A stretch of 64,000 nucleotides of DNA from NCBI GenBank assembly GCA_022827345.1, contig JAJDTB010000035.1, positions 181,905 through 245,904 on the forward strand, written 5' to 3'. The translations under genes were made by a program, and so were the position numbers. The stretch comes from Gemmatimonadota bacterium (lineage in GTDB: Bacteria > Gemmatimonadota > Gemmatimonadetes > Longimicrobiales > Gaopeijiaceae). Below are positions 15,325 through 25,300 of the stretch, piece by piece. The notes below the pieces were generated by a model that saw only the letters and a program-made list of their open reading frames with translations, searched no databases and had not been told where the DNA came from. Each line of letters starts with the position of its first letter. The first letter of the stretch is position 1.

Positions 15325-17598
15325 TCAGAACGCCTTCATGTACGTCAGCTTCACCACCCCCGTCCGCCGCTGCCACCGCTCGGTCCTCGGATCAAGCAGG
15401 TCGCCCGTCAGATACCCCGTGTCGAAGACAACGAAGAGGTCGCTGCCGGGGGTGTGGATCCAGTTGACGCGCACGTTGGTCTGCACCTCGTTCGAGACGT
15501 CGTCGTACTGGATCAGGGCGTTGGCGAAGAGCGACCGGCTGACCGCGGCCAGGATGGACATGCTGAAGAGGCTGGTGGTGAAGTCGCCGTCCTCCACGGG
15601 CAGGCTGATGTCGTTGCGCGTGTAGTCGCCGCTGAGCGTGAGATAGGGGCCGGTCTTCCACATCCCGCCGATCGCGATCTCGGTGCCGGTGCCCCCCCAG
15701 AAACCGCCGCTGGAGAGTCCTCCGCGCGCCGAAAAACGGCGGCTCGTGTCGGTATCGAAGCGGATCTGGGCGCCGCTGAACACATAGTCGCCGGGAGCAA
15801 GCTCGCGTCCCTGAATGCGCACCGGCTCGTAGAGCACCTCGCCGCGGCGCGTGATGTTGAGCATGAAGCGGTGGCCGCTCTCGAGGGTCAGCATGTTGTG
15901 CGACAACAGGAAGGTGCTCTGCTTCTCGCCGTCCATCCCCACGATGCGCTCGCCCTGGCCCACGACCACGAGTTGCCGAGCCCAGTCGCTCTGCTCGAAG
16001 CGCGGAAAGATGGAGGCCCCGAGCTCGGAACGGCGCATGTCGCGGCGGCGGACAAAGCCGAGCGCCGGATCGAACTCTGCGGGGACACTCGTCACGCCTC
16101 CGCCGCCGGAGAGCAGGCTGTTGCGGAGTTCGCCGACCACGGAGAACGCGGTGGAAGCCGTTTCCACGTCCGGGTTCGAGCCGGAGGAACCGGCGGAGGG
16201 CGAGGCGCCGGAATGGCCGTGACCCCCGGGTTCGCTGCTGCCGGACGAGCGCGCCACCCAGCCCTCGAGGTAGCTGGAACCGCCGAACCTGAACTGGGCG
16301 TCGCCGCCCACCACCCGGTTGCCCCCGTCGTCGGTCTCCAGCGAAGTGAAGATCCCTCCCACGGTCGTCCTCGGGAACGGATCGGCGCGAAGTCGCAGCA
16401 CGGAATTGAGGCCGCCGGCAATCGTGTTGCCGTGGGGATCCCGGGCATCGTCGGTGAAGAGGCTCAGCGCTCCGACCGAAACCGGGCCGGCCTGACCGGT
16501 CAGCCGCGCGCCTCCGGCGATGTCGTTGGTGATTCCGATCCTGCGGCTGAAGAAGACCTGCGTCTCTTCCGGATCGCCGAAGTCGAACAGCCCCGCCCGC
16601 TCGAGAAAGAACTCCCGCTTCTCCTGGAAGAAGAGGCTGAAGCGGGTCAGGTTGATCTGGACGTTGTCGGCCTCGACCTGGGCGAAATCGGGATTCAGCG
16701 TCGCGTCGAGCGTCAGGTTCGAGGTGATCGAGTACTTGAAGTCGAGGCCCAGGTCGTTCAGGGTCTCGGTCGCGCCCTCGGTCTCACCGCGTTGGCCCGC
16801 AACCGAGCGCCCGGTGATCGCGAAGGGCTTCACCTCCATGTACCGCCCGCGGCGCAGCCCCTCGAGCCCGGTCAGCGTGGCGTACTGGGACACCTGGCTG
16901 AGCGCGCGGCTGAACTCCTGGCCGATGTGGGGGAAGTACACCATCTCGTTCTTGCGGCGGATGGTGCGCTCCATGAGGATCCCCATCTCCGGGGCTTCCG
17001 CGTCCGCGAAACGGATGGTCGTGAAGGGGACGGCCGCCTCGACCACCCAGCCGTCGTCGGTAATCGTCGCCTGGCTCTCGTAGACGCCCTCCCACCACCA
17101 GTCCGACAGGGTCATCGATTCGTCCGAGATCAGCGCGTCGCCCTGGGTGCCGAAGGGGTTGATCTCGAAGATGTACGCGTTGCGCCTGTCGTGATACGTG
17201 TCGAGGCCGATGCGGATGTTGTCGTCCTGGTCGATCCGGCCCTCGCGGTGCAGGATGCTGCGCCGGATCCCGGACGGGTCGGAGTCGTGCAGGACGACCC
17301 CGAAGTAGATGTTGTCGTCGTCGAAGGCGACCCTCAGTTCGGTCCGCTCCGACGAGGGAGCGCCGTCGACGGGGACCCGCTGGCGAAAGTCGGTGACGGG
17401 CTCGATACCGGCCCAGAAGGGCTCGTCGAGGACACCGTCGATGGTGGGCGGCTGGTCTGTGCGCACGGCGTGCACAGTGGAGTCCTGCGCGGCGAGGGGG
17501 GTCCCCGATGCGAGGATCCCGGCCGCGAGGAAGGCAGCGCGCACCCGAACGCCCGGGCGGTCCTTCAAATCAGGAGTCGCCGTCCCCGTCGCCGTCAT
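15325..17598 (-). CDS. DUF5916 / CBM9-like outer-membrane protein
   Basis: Starting at ATG 17598, the product has a signal peptide (AAFLAAGILASG, cleavage after PLAA), an N-terminal carbohydrate-binding family 9-like sandwich (PPTIDGVLDEPFW to about residue 210) and a large C-terminal barrel region containing the family segment LNPDFAQVEADNVQINLTRF and FFQEKREFFLERAGLF. It ends in Phe, as outer-membrane barrels do. Length (757 residues) is normal for this family. The function of DUF5916 proteins is unknown. They are abundant in Gemmatimonadota and Bacteroidetes. A second, damaged member lies at 46702. The first 29 bp overlap the end of the small Cys-rich gene upstream, so these minus-strand genes are an operon. 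Confidence 0.85.
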   Translation of the reverse strand: MTATGTATPDLKDRPGVRVRAAFLAAGILASGTPLAAQDSTVHAVRTDQPPTIDGVLDEPFWAGIEPVTDFRQRVPVDGAPSSERTELRVAFDDDNIYFGVVLHDSDPSGIRRSILHREGRIDQDDNIRIGLDTYHDRRNAYIFEINPFGTQGDALISDESMTLSDWWWEGVYESQATITDDGWVVEAAVPFTTIRFADAEAPEMGILMERTIRRKNEMVYFPHIGQEFSRALSQVSQYATLTGLEGLRRGRYMEVKPFAITGRSVAGQRGETEGATETLNDLGLDFKYSITSNLTLDATLNPDFAQVEADNVQINLTRFSLFFQEKREFFLERAGLFDFGDPEETQVFFSRRIGITNDIAGGARLTGQAGPVSVGALSLFTDDARDPHGNTIAGGLNSVLRLRADPFPRTTVGGIFTSLETDDGGNRVVGGDAQFRFGGSSYLEGWVARSSGSSEPGGHGHSGASPSAGSSGSNPDVETASTAFSVVGELRNSLLSGGGGVTSVPAEFDPALGFVRRRDMRRSELGASIFPRFEQSDWARQLVVVGQGERIVGMDGEKQSTFLLSHNMLTLESGHRFMLNITRRGEVLYEPVRIQGRELAPGDYVFSGAQIRFDTDTSRRFSARGGLSSGGFWGGTGTEIAIGGMWKTGPYLTLSGDYTRNDISLPVEDGDFTTSLFSMSILAAVSRSLFANALIQYDDVSNEVQTNVRVNWIHTPGSDLFVVFDTGYLTGDLLDPRTERWQRRTGVVKLTYMKAF

Positions 17599-17854
17599 CG
17601 CCGCACTCGCCGGCACCGGTCTGGCAGCGGCAGCCTCCGCAGGTGCAGCCGCACGGGGCCGACTCGCTACGGCCGCAACCGGTCCCCCACGACCACACAC
17701 CGCAGCAGGACTTGGCGGCCGACTTGCCGCACCGACTGCGCCTGATCCAGCAGATCAGCAGGATCACGAGGAGGAGTTGGGGAAGCCCGATCCTGACCGC
17801 GGTGCCCCAGAACTCGGCCAGTGAAGACAAATACCAGTTCACGAACTCCATCAT
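17570..17854 (-). CDS. Small membrane protein with cysteine-rich C-terminal tail
   Basis: ATG 17854 (tandem ATGs, preceded by gggagagaaagagag) gives 94 residues. One transmembrane helix (VRIGLPQLLLVILLICWI) is followed by a basic turn and a tail with eleven cysteines in about 40 residues (SCCGVW, CGCTCGGCRC, GECG), ending in an acidic Asp/Gly run. The spacing suggests metal or iron-sulfur binding, but it matches no family I recognise. It overlaps the DUF5916 start by 29 bp, so translation of the two is probably coupled. Confidence 0.6.
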   Translation of the reverse strand: MMEFVNWYLSSLAEFWGTAVRIGLPQLLLVILLICWIRRSRCGKSAAKSCCGVWSWGTGCGRSESAPCGCTCGGCRCQTGAGECGDDGDGDGDS

Positions 17855-17871
17855 GGTCTCTCTTTCTCTCC

Positions 17872-18060
17872 CTAAATCAATGAATCCGACCTGAGGCGGT
17901 AGAGGGCGAATCCAATCCACGCCCCCAACAGAAACGAGCCGACGACGGTCCAGACCGTCACCGGAACAAGAACTCCGGACATGACCACCGCGGCAAGGGC
18001 GATCCCGCCGATCACGCAGTAGATCGACAGGATGCGGAATTGGCGGCGGCGGTCGGTCAT
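17872..18060 (-). CDS. Small two-helix membrane protein
   Basis: ATG 18060 gives 62 residues with two hydrophobic helices (ILSIYCVIGGIALAAVVMSG and VPVTVWTVVGSFLLGAWIGF) separated by a short turn, and basic residues at the N-terminus. I do not recognise a family. It lies 17 bp upstream of the Cys-rich membrane protein gene on the same strand and is probably part of the same operon. Confidence 0.55.
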   Translation of the reverse strand: MTDRRRQFRILSIYCVIGGIALAAVVMSGVLVPVTVWTVVGSFLLGAWIGFALYRLRSDSLI

Positions 18061-18152
18061 CGTTTGCCCGTTTTGCGGCACTGGACGGTCACGTGGCGTT
18101 CCATTCGGAGCGGCGGCCCGTCACGGCCTGCTCATTGTACGTCGTTGGTCGG

Positions 18153-19598
18153 TCATCGGTTTCTCACCACCGCAATGTGCGACCCGTCGCTGCTGACCGC
18201 GAGCCGCGAGACGTCGCCGGCCGCGTCGCCCAGCTCCGCCACGGGGCCCCATCCGGAGTCGGCGGTCCACGCGAACAGCGCCGTGCCGTCACCCATCAGG
18301 ATCTCGCCCGCGGGCGTCCAGGCGTAGTCCTCGCGGCCGGGGAGCGTCTGCGCGATACGCTCGGTCGCGTCGCTGGCCGGGTCGAGGCGCTCGATCCACC
18401 ACTCCTCGTCGGACACCTTGCGGACGAATGAGATCTCGGCCGTGCCGGGGATCCGGTGGATGGAGCGGCCGGGGTTCTCGGCGATCGTGCGCACCTCGCC
18501 CGAGAGCGCGTCGCCGACCTGCAGCGTGGGGGGCTCGCCGAGCACGAACATGGCAGCCGTGCGTTCGTCGGCCCAGGCGTGATAGCCGACCGGCTCGACG
18601 GTCGCGAAGATGGCGCCCATTTCGGTGCCGTCGGTGCCGTAGCGCCACAGGTACTGGAGGCCGCGGGTCTCGTGGATCGCCGAGAAGGCGTCCTGGCCGG
18701 GGATGACGGAGGGGGAGAACTCGCTGGCGTCCGGGGTGCGGGTGACCTGCTCGACGGCGCCGCTTGCCAGGTCGTGGCGGAAGGTCTCGGTCTGGGTGGC
18801 GTCGACGGCCGCCGTGTAGTAGAGCGCGGTGCCCGAGGGGTCGAAGGAGGGCTGGTTGTCGTAGCCGTCGCGGTCGGTGGCGTTGACGAGGCCGGCGACG
18901 GAGAGCGCACCGTCCGGGCCGCGCTCGAGGCGCCCGACCCAGATGTCGGTCGAGGGGGCGCCGGCGGCGGTGGGGACGTAGTCGTCGGGGGCGGGGCCGA
19001 TCTCGGGGGGCGGGCCGTCGGCGGGGGTGGCGGCGAAGGGGTCGGGGGTGGTGGCAGCGACGGGGTCGCCGGCGTCGGCGGCAGGGTCGCCGGATCCCGC
19101 GTCCGGGGTGCAGGACAGGGCGAGCGCGAGGAGCAGAGCCGTGACGACGGCGGTGGTGGCCGTGCCCGAGTCGCTTTCGTCGGGTGGCTCGGCGGTTAAG
19201 GCAGCCGCGAGGGCGTCCTCTTCCAACCCCCACTCCTCAAGCATCGCGCGCGACTCATCGTCGCCGGTCTTCGCAACGCCCAGGAGGAGGTGCGAACTGC
19301 CGGTCGCGTCGGCGCCGGTGGCGGAACTGGCCTCGATGGCCGCCGCCAGTGCCTCGTGTCCCTCCAGGGTGAAGGGAAGGTGTCCCTCGTAGGTCTCGGG
19401 GGCGTTGCGCATCGGCTCGGGGAGCGCCTCCACTTCCAGGTCGAGCTCGGTGAGGGCGTCGAGGAGCGCGGGATCGCGCTGGGAGATTGCGCCCGCCAGG
19501 ATGTGCCGCGGTGCGATGGATTCGCCGCCTTCCCGCGCGGCCACGGCAGCGGCGCGGTTGAGTGCGTGGACGGCGTCCTCAGCTAGATTGATGGCCAT
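18153..19598 (-). CDS. Clp N-domain / membrane helix / TolB-like propeller fusion protein
   Basis: A 481-residue protein. Residues 1-145 resemble the double Clp_N repeat of ClpC/ClpA (LAEDAVHALNRAAAVAAREGG, IAPRHILAGAI, then SSHLLLGVAKTGDDESRAML). This is followed by one hydrophobic helix (AVVTALLLALALSC), a Pro/Ala-rich linker and a C-terminal beta-propeller with TolB/PD40-type repeats (YDNQPSFDPSGTALYYT, SEFSPSVIPGQD, VSRLAVSSDGSHIAVV). There is no ATG, GTG or TTG start near the helix that could make the propeller a separate lipoprotein, so the fusion appears genuine. Clp_N domains normally recruit substrates to AAA+ unfoldases. No ATPase domain follows here. The start overlaps the possible start of the divergent lipoprotein gene. 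Confidence 0.7.
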   Translation of the reverse strand: MAINLAEDAVHALNRAAAVAAREGGESIAPRHILAGAISQRDPALLDALTELDLEVEALPEPMRNAPETYEGHLPFTLEGHEALAAAIEASSATGADATGSSHLLLGVAKTGDDESRAMLEEWGLEEDALAAALTAEPPDESDSGTATTAVVTALLLALALSCTPDAGSGDPAADAGDPVAATTPDPFAATPADGPPPEIGPAPDDYVPTAAGAPSTDIWVGRLERGPDGALSVAGLVNATDRDGYDNQPSFDPSGTALYYTAAVDATQTETFRHDLASGAVEQVTRTPDASEFSPSVIPGQDAFSAIHETRGLQYLWRYGTDGTEMGAIFATVEPVGYHAWADERTAAMFVLGEPPTLQVGDALSGEVRTIAENPGRSIHRIPGTAEISFVRKVSDEEWWIERLDPASDATERIAQTLPGREDYAWTPAGEILMGDGTALFAWTADSGWGPVAELGDAAGDVSRLAVSSDGSHIAVVRNR

Positions 19599-19614
19599 GG
19601 GGGAATCTGTAAGA

Positions 19615-20055
19615 ATGGCGGCGCGGCTTTCAAGGGCGCGTGCGCGGGCGTGGCGGACGGCCCCGGTGAGCCGCGGCTGGCCGGTTGTGCTGGCGGTGCT
19701 GGCTCTTGGCGGCTGCCAGGCGCCCTCGCGGGAACTCGGCGAACTCGTCGTGCGGGACAGTACCTATCTCGATTCCGAGACGATGCTGCCGTTCTCGGGG
19801 CGGGTCTTCCGCAACTTCGCCGGCGAGGACGGGGGCCCGCAGCTCGAGGCGGGCATGCGCGACGGAACCTGGGATGGCGAGCTCACGGTCTACCACGAGA
19901 GCGGCCGGATCCGCTACCAGGGGGAGATGTCCGGCGGCGCGAGGTGCGGCGCGTGGGTCGAGAACGAGAATCCCGCGGAGCCCGAGACCGTCTACGAGGC
20001 GATCAAGGAGGATCTGGAGTCGCTGGTGATGTATCCGGAGTGTCCGGAGGGGTAG
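19615..20055 (+). CDS. MORN-like (YwqK-type) lipoprotein
   Basis: A 146-residue product from ATG 19615 (ATG 19597 is an alternative that overlaps the divergent Clp_N gene). A signal peptide ends in the lipobox VLALGGC. The mature part contains a MORN-like repeat (GTWDGELTVYHESGRIRYQG, then GARCGAWVENEN), as in proteins annotated YwqK-family antitoxin. These are probably not true antitoxins here. Location is the outer or inner membrane, facing the periplasm. Role unknown. Confidence 0.65.
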   Translation: MAARLSRARARAWRTAPVSRGWPVVLAVLALGGCQAPSRELGELVVRDSTYLDSETMLPFSGRVFRNFAGEDGGPQLEAGMRDGTWDGELTVYHESGRIRYQGEMSGGARCGAWVENENPAEPETVYEAIKEDLESLVMYPECPEG

Positions 20056-20091
20056 GCGGCGGCTGCCGGAGACTCGGCACCTGTACTGCGC

Positions 20092-21312
20092 TCAGGACCA
20101 GAGGGTCGCGATGGGGGCGGAGGCCAGGCGATGGCCAAAGGGTATGGTCCGGTCGTGGTCATGCAGGACCAGGCCCTGCGCGAAGTTGTCGCCGCAGGCG
20201 GCTGCAAGACGCTTGAGGCCGGCGAAGTCACGGCTGGAGACCGTCGCGGACGCCTTGACCTCGATTCCGGCCACTCTCCCGCTCGCGTCTTCCAGCACTA
20301 TGTCGACCTCGTTGCCTTCCTTGTCCCGGAAGTGCGAAAAGCTGTATGGATCGTCCGCCCAACTCGCGAGCTTCAGGAGCTCTCCGAAGACGAAGCTCTC
20401 CAGCAACGGGCCGAAGGCCGTCCGCTCGCGGCGCACGCGATCCGGCGTTAAACGTCTCAGCGACGCAAGTAGTCCGGCGTCCAGAAAATGCAGTTTGGGG
20501 GACTTCAGAAGGCGCTTCAAGACGTTCGAGTACCAGGGTTGAATCGTCTGGATGAGGAACAGGTCCTCGAGCACGCCGACGTATTTCCTGATGGTGACAT
20601 GGCTCATGCCCAGCGGCGAACCGAAGCTCGAGTAGTTCACGAGCCGGCCGGAATGTTCGGCGAGGACGCGCAGGAGCTTCGGCATCGATTTCAATTGCTC
20701 GATGCGAGCGATATCGCGCACGTCTCGCTGCAGGATCGCTTCGACATAGTTGACGTGCCAGGCCCGGCGGCGTCGCCACCCCGTGCGGGTCAATGCTTCG
20801 GGATATCCTCCCGCCAGGACAATCTCCATGAGATCGGAACCGACGGCGGGTGCGGTGGCGGCAGGTGCGTCGGCCGCGAATACCCGCTCAAGGAAAGATG
20901 GACGGGTGCCGCGCAACTCCGCTTGAGCCAGGGGGAGAAGGCGGATGATCTCCATGCGGCCGGCGAGCGAGTCCGTGACGAGCGGCAGCGTCATCAGGTT
21001 CGCGGATCCGGTCAGCAGGAAACGTCCCGGGCGCGGGTCGGTGTCTACGGATGTCTTGATCGCCAGCAAGAGGCGCGGAACACGCTGGATCTCATCGATC
21101 ACGGCCCGGTCGAGCGAGCGCACGAAACCGATGGGATCGTTGGAGGCGGCGTCGAGGGTGATTTCGTCGTCCAGTGTGTAGAACGGGATATCGTCGCCTG
21201 CAATCCGTTGCACCAGCGTGGTCTTGCCCGCCTGTCGGGGGCCGCAGAGCATGACGACTCTCGTATCAGCCAGCGCCTCGCGCACGCGGCGTTCGACGAA
21301 ACGGTGATACAT
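20092..21312 (-). CDS. AAA-type ATPase with DUF4143 C-terminal domain
   Basis: A 406-residue ATP-binding protein. Walker A is GPRQAGKTT (about residues 25-33) and Walker B/sensor is DRAVIDEIQRVP. After the ATPase core comes a winged-helix-like region (RLVNYSSFGSPLGMSHVTIRKYV) and the DUF4143 nuclease-like C-terminus with the family stretch FSHFRDKEGNEVDIVLED and GIEVKASATV. The E-V-D...E-V-K pattern resembles a PD-(D/E)XK core. These stand-alone genes are very common and usually of unknown role, often mobile. Direct repeats lie just upstream of its start. Confidence 0.88.
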   Translation of the reverse strand: MYHRFVERRVREALADTRVVMLCGPRQAGKTTLVQRIAGDDIPFYTLDDEITLDAASNDPIGFVRSLDRAVIDEIQRVPRLLLAIKTSVDTDPRPGRFLLTGSANLMTLPLVTDSLAGRMEIIRLLPLAQAELRGTRPSFLERVFAADAPAATAPAVGSDLMEIVLAGGYPEALTRTGWRRRRAWHVNYVEAILQRDVRDIARIEQLKSMPKLLRVLAEHSGRLVNYSSFGSPLGMSHVTIRKYVGVLEDLFLIQTIQPWYSNVLKRLLKSPKLHFLDAGLLASLRRLTPDRVRRERTAFGPLLESFVFGELLKLASWADDPYSFSHFRDKEGNEVDIVLEDASGRVAGIEVKASATVSSRDFAGLKRLAAACGDNFAQGLVLHDHDRTIPFGHRLASAPIATLWS

Positions 21313-21379
21313 GAATCAGCCCCCCTCTGCTTGGCCAATGTGAAAACCGATGTCCGACTGATTGAAATTGACGTGTCGA

Positions 21380-21413
21380 CCAATTGAAAGTCAATCGCCG
21401 TCCAATTGAAAGT
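21380..21413. repeat. Direct repeats upstream of the DUF4143 ATPase gene
   Basis: The 12-mer CCAATTGAAAGT occurs at 21380-21391 and again at 21402-21413, a 22-bp period (two helical turns). A related gattgaaattga lies at 21360-21371. This AT-richer patch lies within 100 bp upstream of the ATPase start and could be a regulator-binding site. No regulator gene is adjacent. Confidence 0.6.
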
Positions 21414-21455
21414 GGAACGGCGTCCGAATTGCAACGGCGGGTGTGTCCACGGCTG

Positions 21456-22355
21456 CTAGTCCAGCAACCACGCAATAATCCTGCGTCCGATATCGTCGGG
21501 AGTGAACGCCGGCACATGGGCGCCCGCCTGCACGGTCCACAATTCGACCTTGATCCCTTCGGCACATCCGGTGCTGTACAGGCGGCGGCTGGTTTCGGCG
21601 CCGTCCAGCGTCCAGTCGAGGTCCACGCGGGACAGCGACTCGGAGGCGTCGAGGTCGCATCCGGCGCGGGCGGCCCAGCGCTTGACGGTATCGCGGGCCC
21701 CGGGGTAGCGCGGGCCGTCGGCCGAACCGCCGCCGCCGTAGCGGATGATGTCGTCGTTGGTGCCGTGGATGTGAAGGACGGACACGGGCCTGGCGTCTTC
21801 GCAGACCGCGGGATCGTCGAATGAGGTGCCGGCGACGGGGACGATGGCCCGCAGGCCGGGCATCGACTCGCAGGCCATGCGGTAGGACATGAAGGCGCCG
21901 TTGGAGAGGCCGACGAGGTAGACGCCGTCGGGCGTGACGTGCGAGGCGGCCTCCTCGACGAGGCTGTTGAGGTATCCCACGTCGTCGACGCCGGTTCCGT
22001 AGCCGTCGCAGCAGAAGTCGGTGGCGTTCCAGAAGCTCAGGCCGTCGGGATTGCGGGTGCCGTTGGGGAGGATGAGGGCGATCCGGTCCGTGTCTACCCG
22101 GCGGGACAGGCCGAAATAGCTGTCCGTGTCGCCGGCGTTGCTCGTGAACCCGTGAAGGGCGATGACGATCGGGATGGGCGTGCCCTCCACGTAGTCCTGC
22201 GGACGGATCATCGTCGCGGGACGCTCGCCGCCGATCCGGCGGATGGAGTCGTCGACGGGCGGCGGCTCGGTCGGCGCGGGATCGCCTTCGCAGGCGGCCT
22301 GGACGGCGGCGGCCGCGAGCAGGAGCACCGCGCCGCCCCAGGTCCCGCGCTTCAC
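21456..22355 (-). CDS. Secreted PHB-depolymerase/feruloyl-esterase-like lipoprotein (LpqC type)
   Basis: The start is GTG 22355, preceded by gaggag and placed two bases after the hydantoinase stop. The much longer open frame upstream is antisense-like noise. The 299-residue product has a lipoprotein signal (LLLAAAAVQAAC) and an alpha/beta-hydrolase of the LpqC / esterase_phb family: IVIALHGF oxyanion region, nucleophile Ser in GLSNGAF, Asp in HIHGTNDD, and His in GAHVPAF. It should cleave ester bonds in the periplasm or outside the cell. It is the last gene of the SDR-hydantoinase operon, which suggests that it releases a substrate for those enzymes (inference). Confidence 0.85.
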   Translation of the reverse strand: MKRGTWGGAVLLLAAAAVQAACEGDPAPTEPPPVDDSIRRIGGERPATMIRPQDYVEGTPIPIVIALHGFTSNAGDTDSYFGLSRRVDTDRIALILPNGTRNPDGLSFWNATDFCCDGYGTGVDDVGYLNSLVEEAASHVTPDGVYLVGLSNGAFMSYRMACESMPGLRAIVPVAGTSFDDPAVCEDARPVSVLHIHGTNDDIIRYGGGGSADGPRYPGARDTVKRWAARAGCDLDASESLSRVDLDWTLDGAETSRRLYSTGCAEGIKVELWTVQAGAHVPAFTPDDIGRRIIAWLLD

Positions 22356-22357
22356 GG

Positions 22358-25300
22358 CTACTCCTCGTCCCCAGCGCCGTAGTCCCGCGCGGCGGCCTCC
22401 GCGCTCACCAGCCCGTCGAGCACATCCTCGCGCACCCGCTCCCGCGCACGGCTCCCCGGTTCCCCAAGGCCGCCGCCCCCAGGCGTCTCCAGCACGATAT
22501 GGCACGCCGGCGGCACCACCTCGCGCCCCTTCACGCGCAGCTCGTCCCCGCCCGCGATGAACACCCGGCCCGGCGCCCCCGCCCCGCCCCCGTCCCGCCC
22601 CCGCGCGGCGTTGCGCACCCGCTCGAACATCTTGGACACGGCAAACGCCGCGCCCTGCGCGTGCGAGATCTCCATCACCTGGCCCAGCCCGCCGCGGTAC
22701 TCCCCCGGGCCGCCCGAATCCGGGATGTACTCCTTCCGCCAGAAGATCAGCGGCGCCACGGTCTCGGTGATCTCGATCGGCGTGCTGCGCACCCCCGACG
22801 GGAACGCGGTCGCCGAGAGTCCGTCCTTGCCGGGACGCGCGCCGGTGCCGCCGGTGTGGAACGGGTTGACCACGAAGGGATCGGCGTCGCCGTAGCCGTA
22901 CGAGCCCGCCAGCCCCTGCCCGCCCATGATCACCGGGTTCCAAAGGCACGACGCGCCCTCCGCGGGGACGGAGCCCGGCGGCATCGCCTGGCCGAGCGCC
23001 CCCAGCACCACGTCCGGAAGCATCTGCCCGATCGAGTGGCGCGCGGAGACGGCGGCCGGCGGCGGCGCGTTCAGCAGGCACCCCTCCGGCGCCGTCACGT
23101 CGATCGCGCTCAGCGACCCCGCGTTGTTCGGCACCTCGGAGCCCACCACGCACCGCACCCCGAACGACGCATACGCCCGCGTATAGGTCACCGGCACGTT
23201 GATCCCGTACGGCGACTGCGTCGAGGTGCCGTCGAAATCGATGCGGATGCCGCCGGGCGCGACCGTCAGGCTGCAAACCAGCTCCAGGTCCTCGTCGAAG
23301 CCGTCGATGGTCATGCGGTGGCGGTAGGTGCCCGGACGCAGCGCGCGGATGCGCTCCAGCATGGCCCGCCGCGAGGCCGCGACGATCTTGTCGGCCAGGT
23401 CGTCGAGCGAATCGAGGCCGAACTCGGTCATCATGGCCACGAGGCGCTCGCAGCCGGTCTCGTTGCACGCGGCCAGCGAGTACAGGTCGCCCTGCGCCAC
23501 GTCGGGCTCGCGCACATTGGCCCGCACCATGCGCATCAGGGTGGCGTCGACCTCGCCGGCGCGGATGAGGTAGCCGATCGGGATGCGGATGCCCTCCTCG
23601 AAGACCTGGTTGGCGTCGGCGCCGAAGCCGCGCCCGCCCACGTCGGCGATGTGGCTGGTGGCCGCGAAGAGCGCGACGAGGCGGCCGTGCAGAAATGCCG
23701 GGGTGACGACCGTGAAGTCGTTGAGGTGGCCGGTGCCCTCCCAGGGGTCGTTGGTGACGAGCACGTCGCCCTCGCGCAGGGTCTCGATGGGGTGGTCGCG
23801 CAGGAAGCAGCCCACCGAGGCCGCCATGGCGTTGACGTGCCCGGGCGTTCCCGTGACGGCCTGGGCCAGCATGCGGCCCCTCAGGTCGAAGACGCCGGCC
23901 GACAGGTCGCCCGCCTCGCGCACCGGGGTGGAGAACGCGGTCCGCACGAGCGTGCGGGCCTGCTCCTCGACCACCGACAGCAGCCGGCTCCACATGATCT
24001 GGTCCTCCAGGGCGGCGAAGCCCGTGCGCGCGGTCTGGCGGGCGCGCCGCTGGACCAGGAGGTGTCCGCCAGGCAGCACCCGCGCCTGCCAACCCCCCGG
24101 AACGACCGTGGTGGTCTGAGCCTCAGCGATCAGCGCGGGGCCCGAAACCGCCGCGCCTTCGCCCAGATCGGGCCGCAAGTGGACGGCCGCCCTCACAACC
24201 CCCTCATCGGCGCCTGCAAAGAGATCGGTCCACTTCGAGGGGTCCGTCCCGGGGCCGTTGGTGGAGGGGGGGAGAGCGACCGCCTCGCGCGGCTGCGGCT
24301 GCGGCCCGCCGGAGAGGTGCCCATGCGCCGGCGCCGAGATGACCAGCGTCCAGCTGAGGACCTCGACATCGAGCCCGGGAATGGTGCGGCCGTACACGGC
24401 TTCGTAGCCGCGGTCGAAGGCCTCGCGCAGTTCGGCCGCCGCGTTGCTGCCGCCCTGTACCACCGCGTCGGGCAGGTCGACGCCGATCTCGTGGCCCTGC
24501 CCCGCGTAGCGCATGTAGGCGTGGGCGCGCTCGCTCGTGGCGGCACCGGGGGCTCCGCTCGCCACCACCGCCGCCGCCTCGTCCCTCATCGCCGCGAGCA
24601 CCTCGCGCACCAGCTCCCGATCGAAGCCGGAGAGGCGCATGTAGCGGCTCTGCACGACCTCGTACGAGATCGGCGCCAGCAGGAACCCCACCGCCGAGCC
24701 CACCCCCGCATCGCCCGGCACGACGAAGCGGTCCAGCTCGAGCTTGTCGGCGAGGCGTGCGGCGTGGATCGGCGCCGATCCCCCGAAGGCCACCACCGTG
24801 CGTCCGCTCAGCCCCTTCCCCCACTCGATCGCGTGCGTGCGCGCGGCGTTGGACATGTTCTCGTCGACCATCTCGCTGACGCCGAGCGCGGCCACCGCTT
24901 CGTCGAGCCCCAGCCTGCCGCCCACGCGGGAGCCGATGGCCGCCTCGGCCCGGCCCCGGTCCAGCCCGATCGCTCCCCCCGCGAAGAGGTCGGGATCGAT
25001 ACGCCCCAGCACCACATCGGCGTCGGTGACCGTCGGCGCTTCCCCGCCCCGCCCGTACGCCGCCGGGCCCGGCTCCGACCCCGCGCTCTCGGGGCCCACG
25101 TGAATGCGGTCGAGGTCGTCCACCCCCGCGATGGAGCCGCCCCCCGCCCCGATCTCGACCATTTCGATCACGGGGATGCGCACGGGCAGTCCGCTGCCCT
25201 GCTTGAAGCGGTAGCTGCGGGCGACCTCGAAGGTGCGCGAGTGGAGCGGCTCGCCGCCGTCGATGACGCACAGCTTGGCGGTGGTGCCGCCCATGTCGAA

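Noticed and set aside
8856..15467. Very long plus-strand open frames opposite or overlapping the transporter, GH3 and hydrolase genes (about 8856-11867 and 11910-15467)
   Set aside because: High-GC antisense or out-of-frame shadows of recognisable genes, with Arg/Gly/Pro-rich compositions and no domains.
22356..24092. Long N-terminal extension of the esterase frame
   Set aside because: It overlaps the hydantoinase gene in another frame. The GTG at 22355 with a good ribosome site and lipoprotein signal is the real start.
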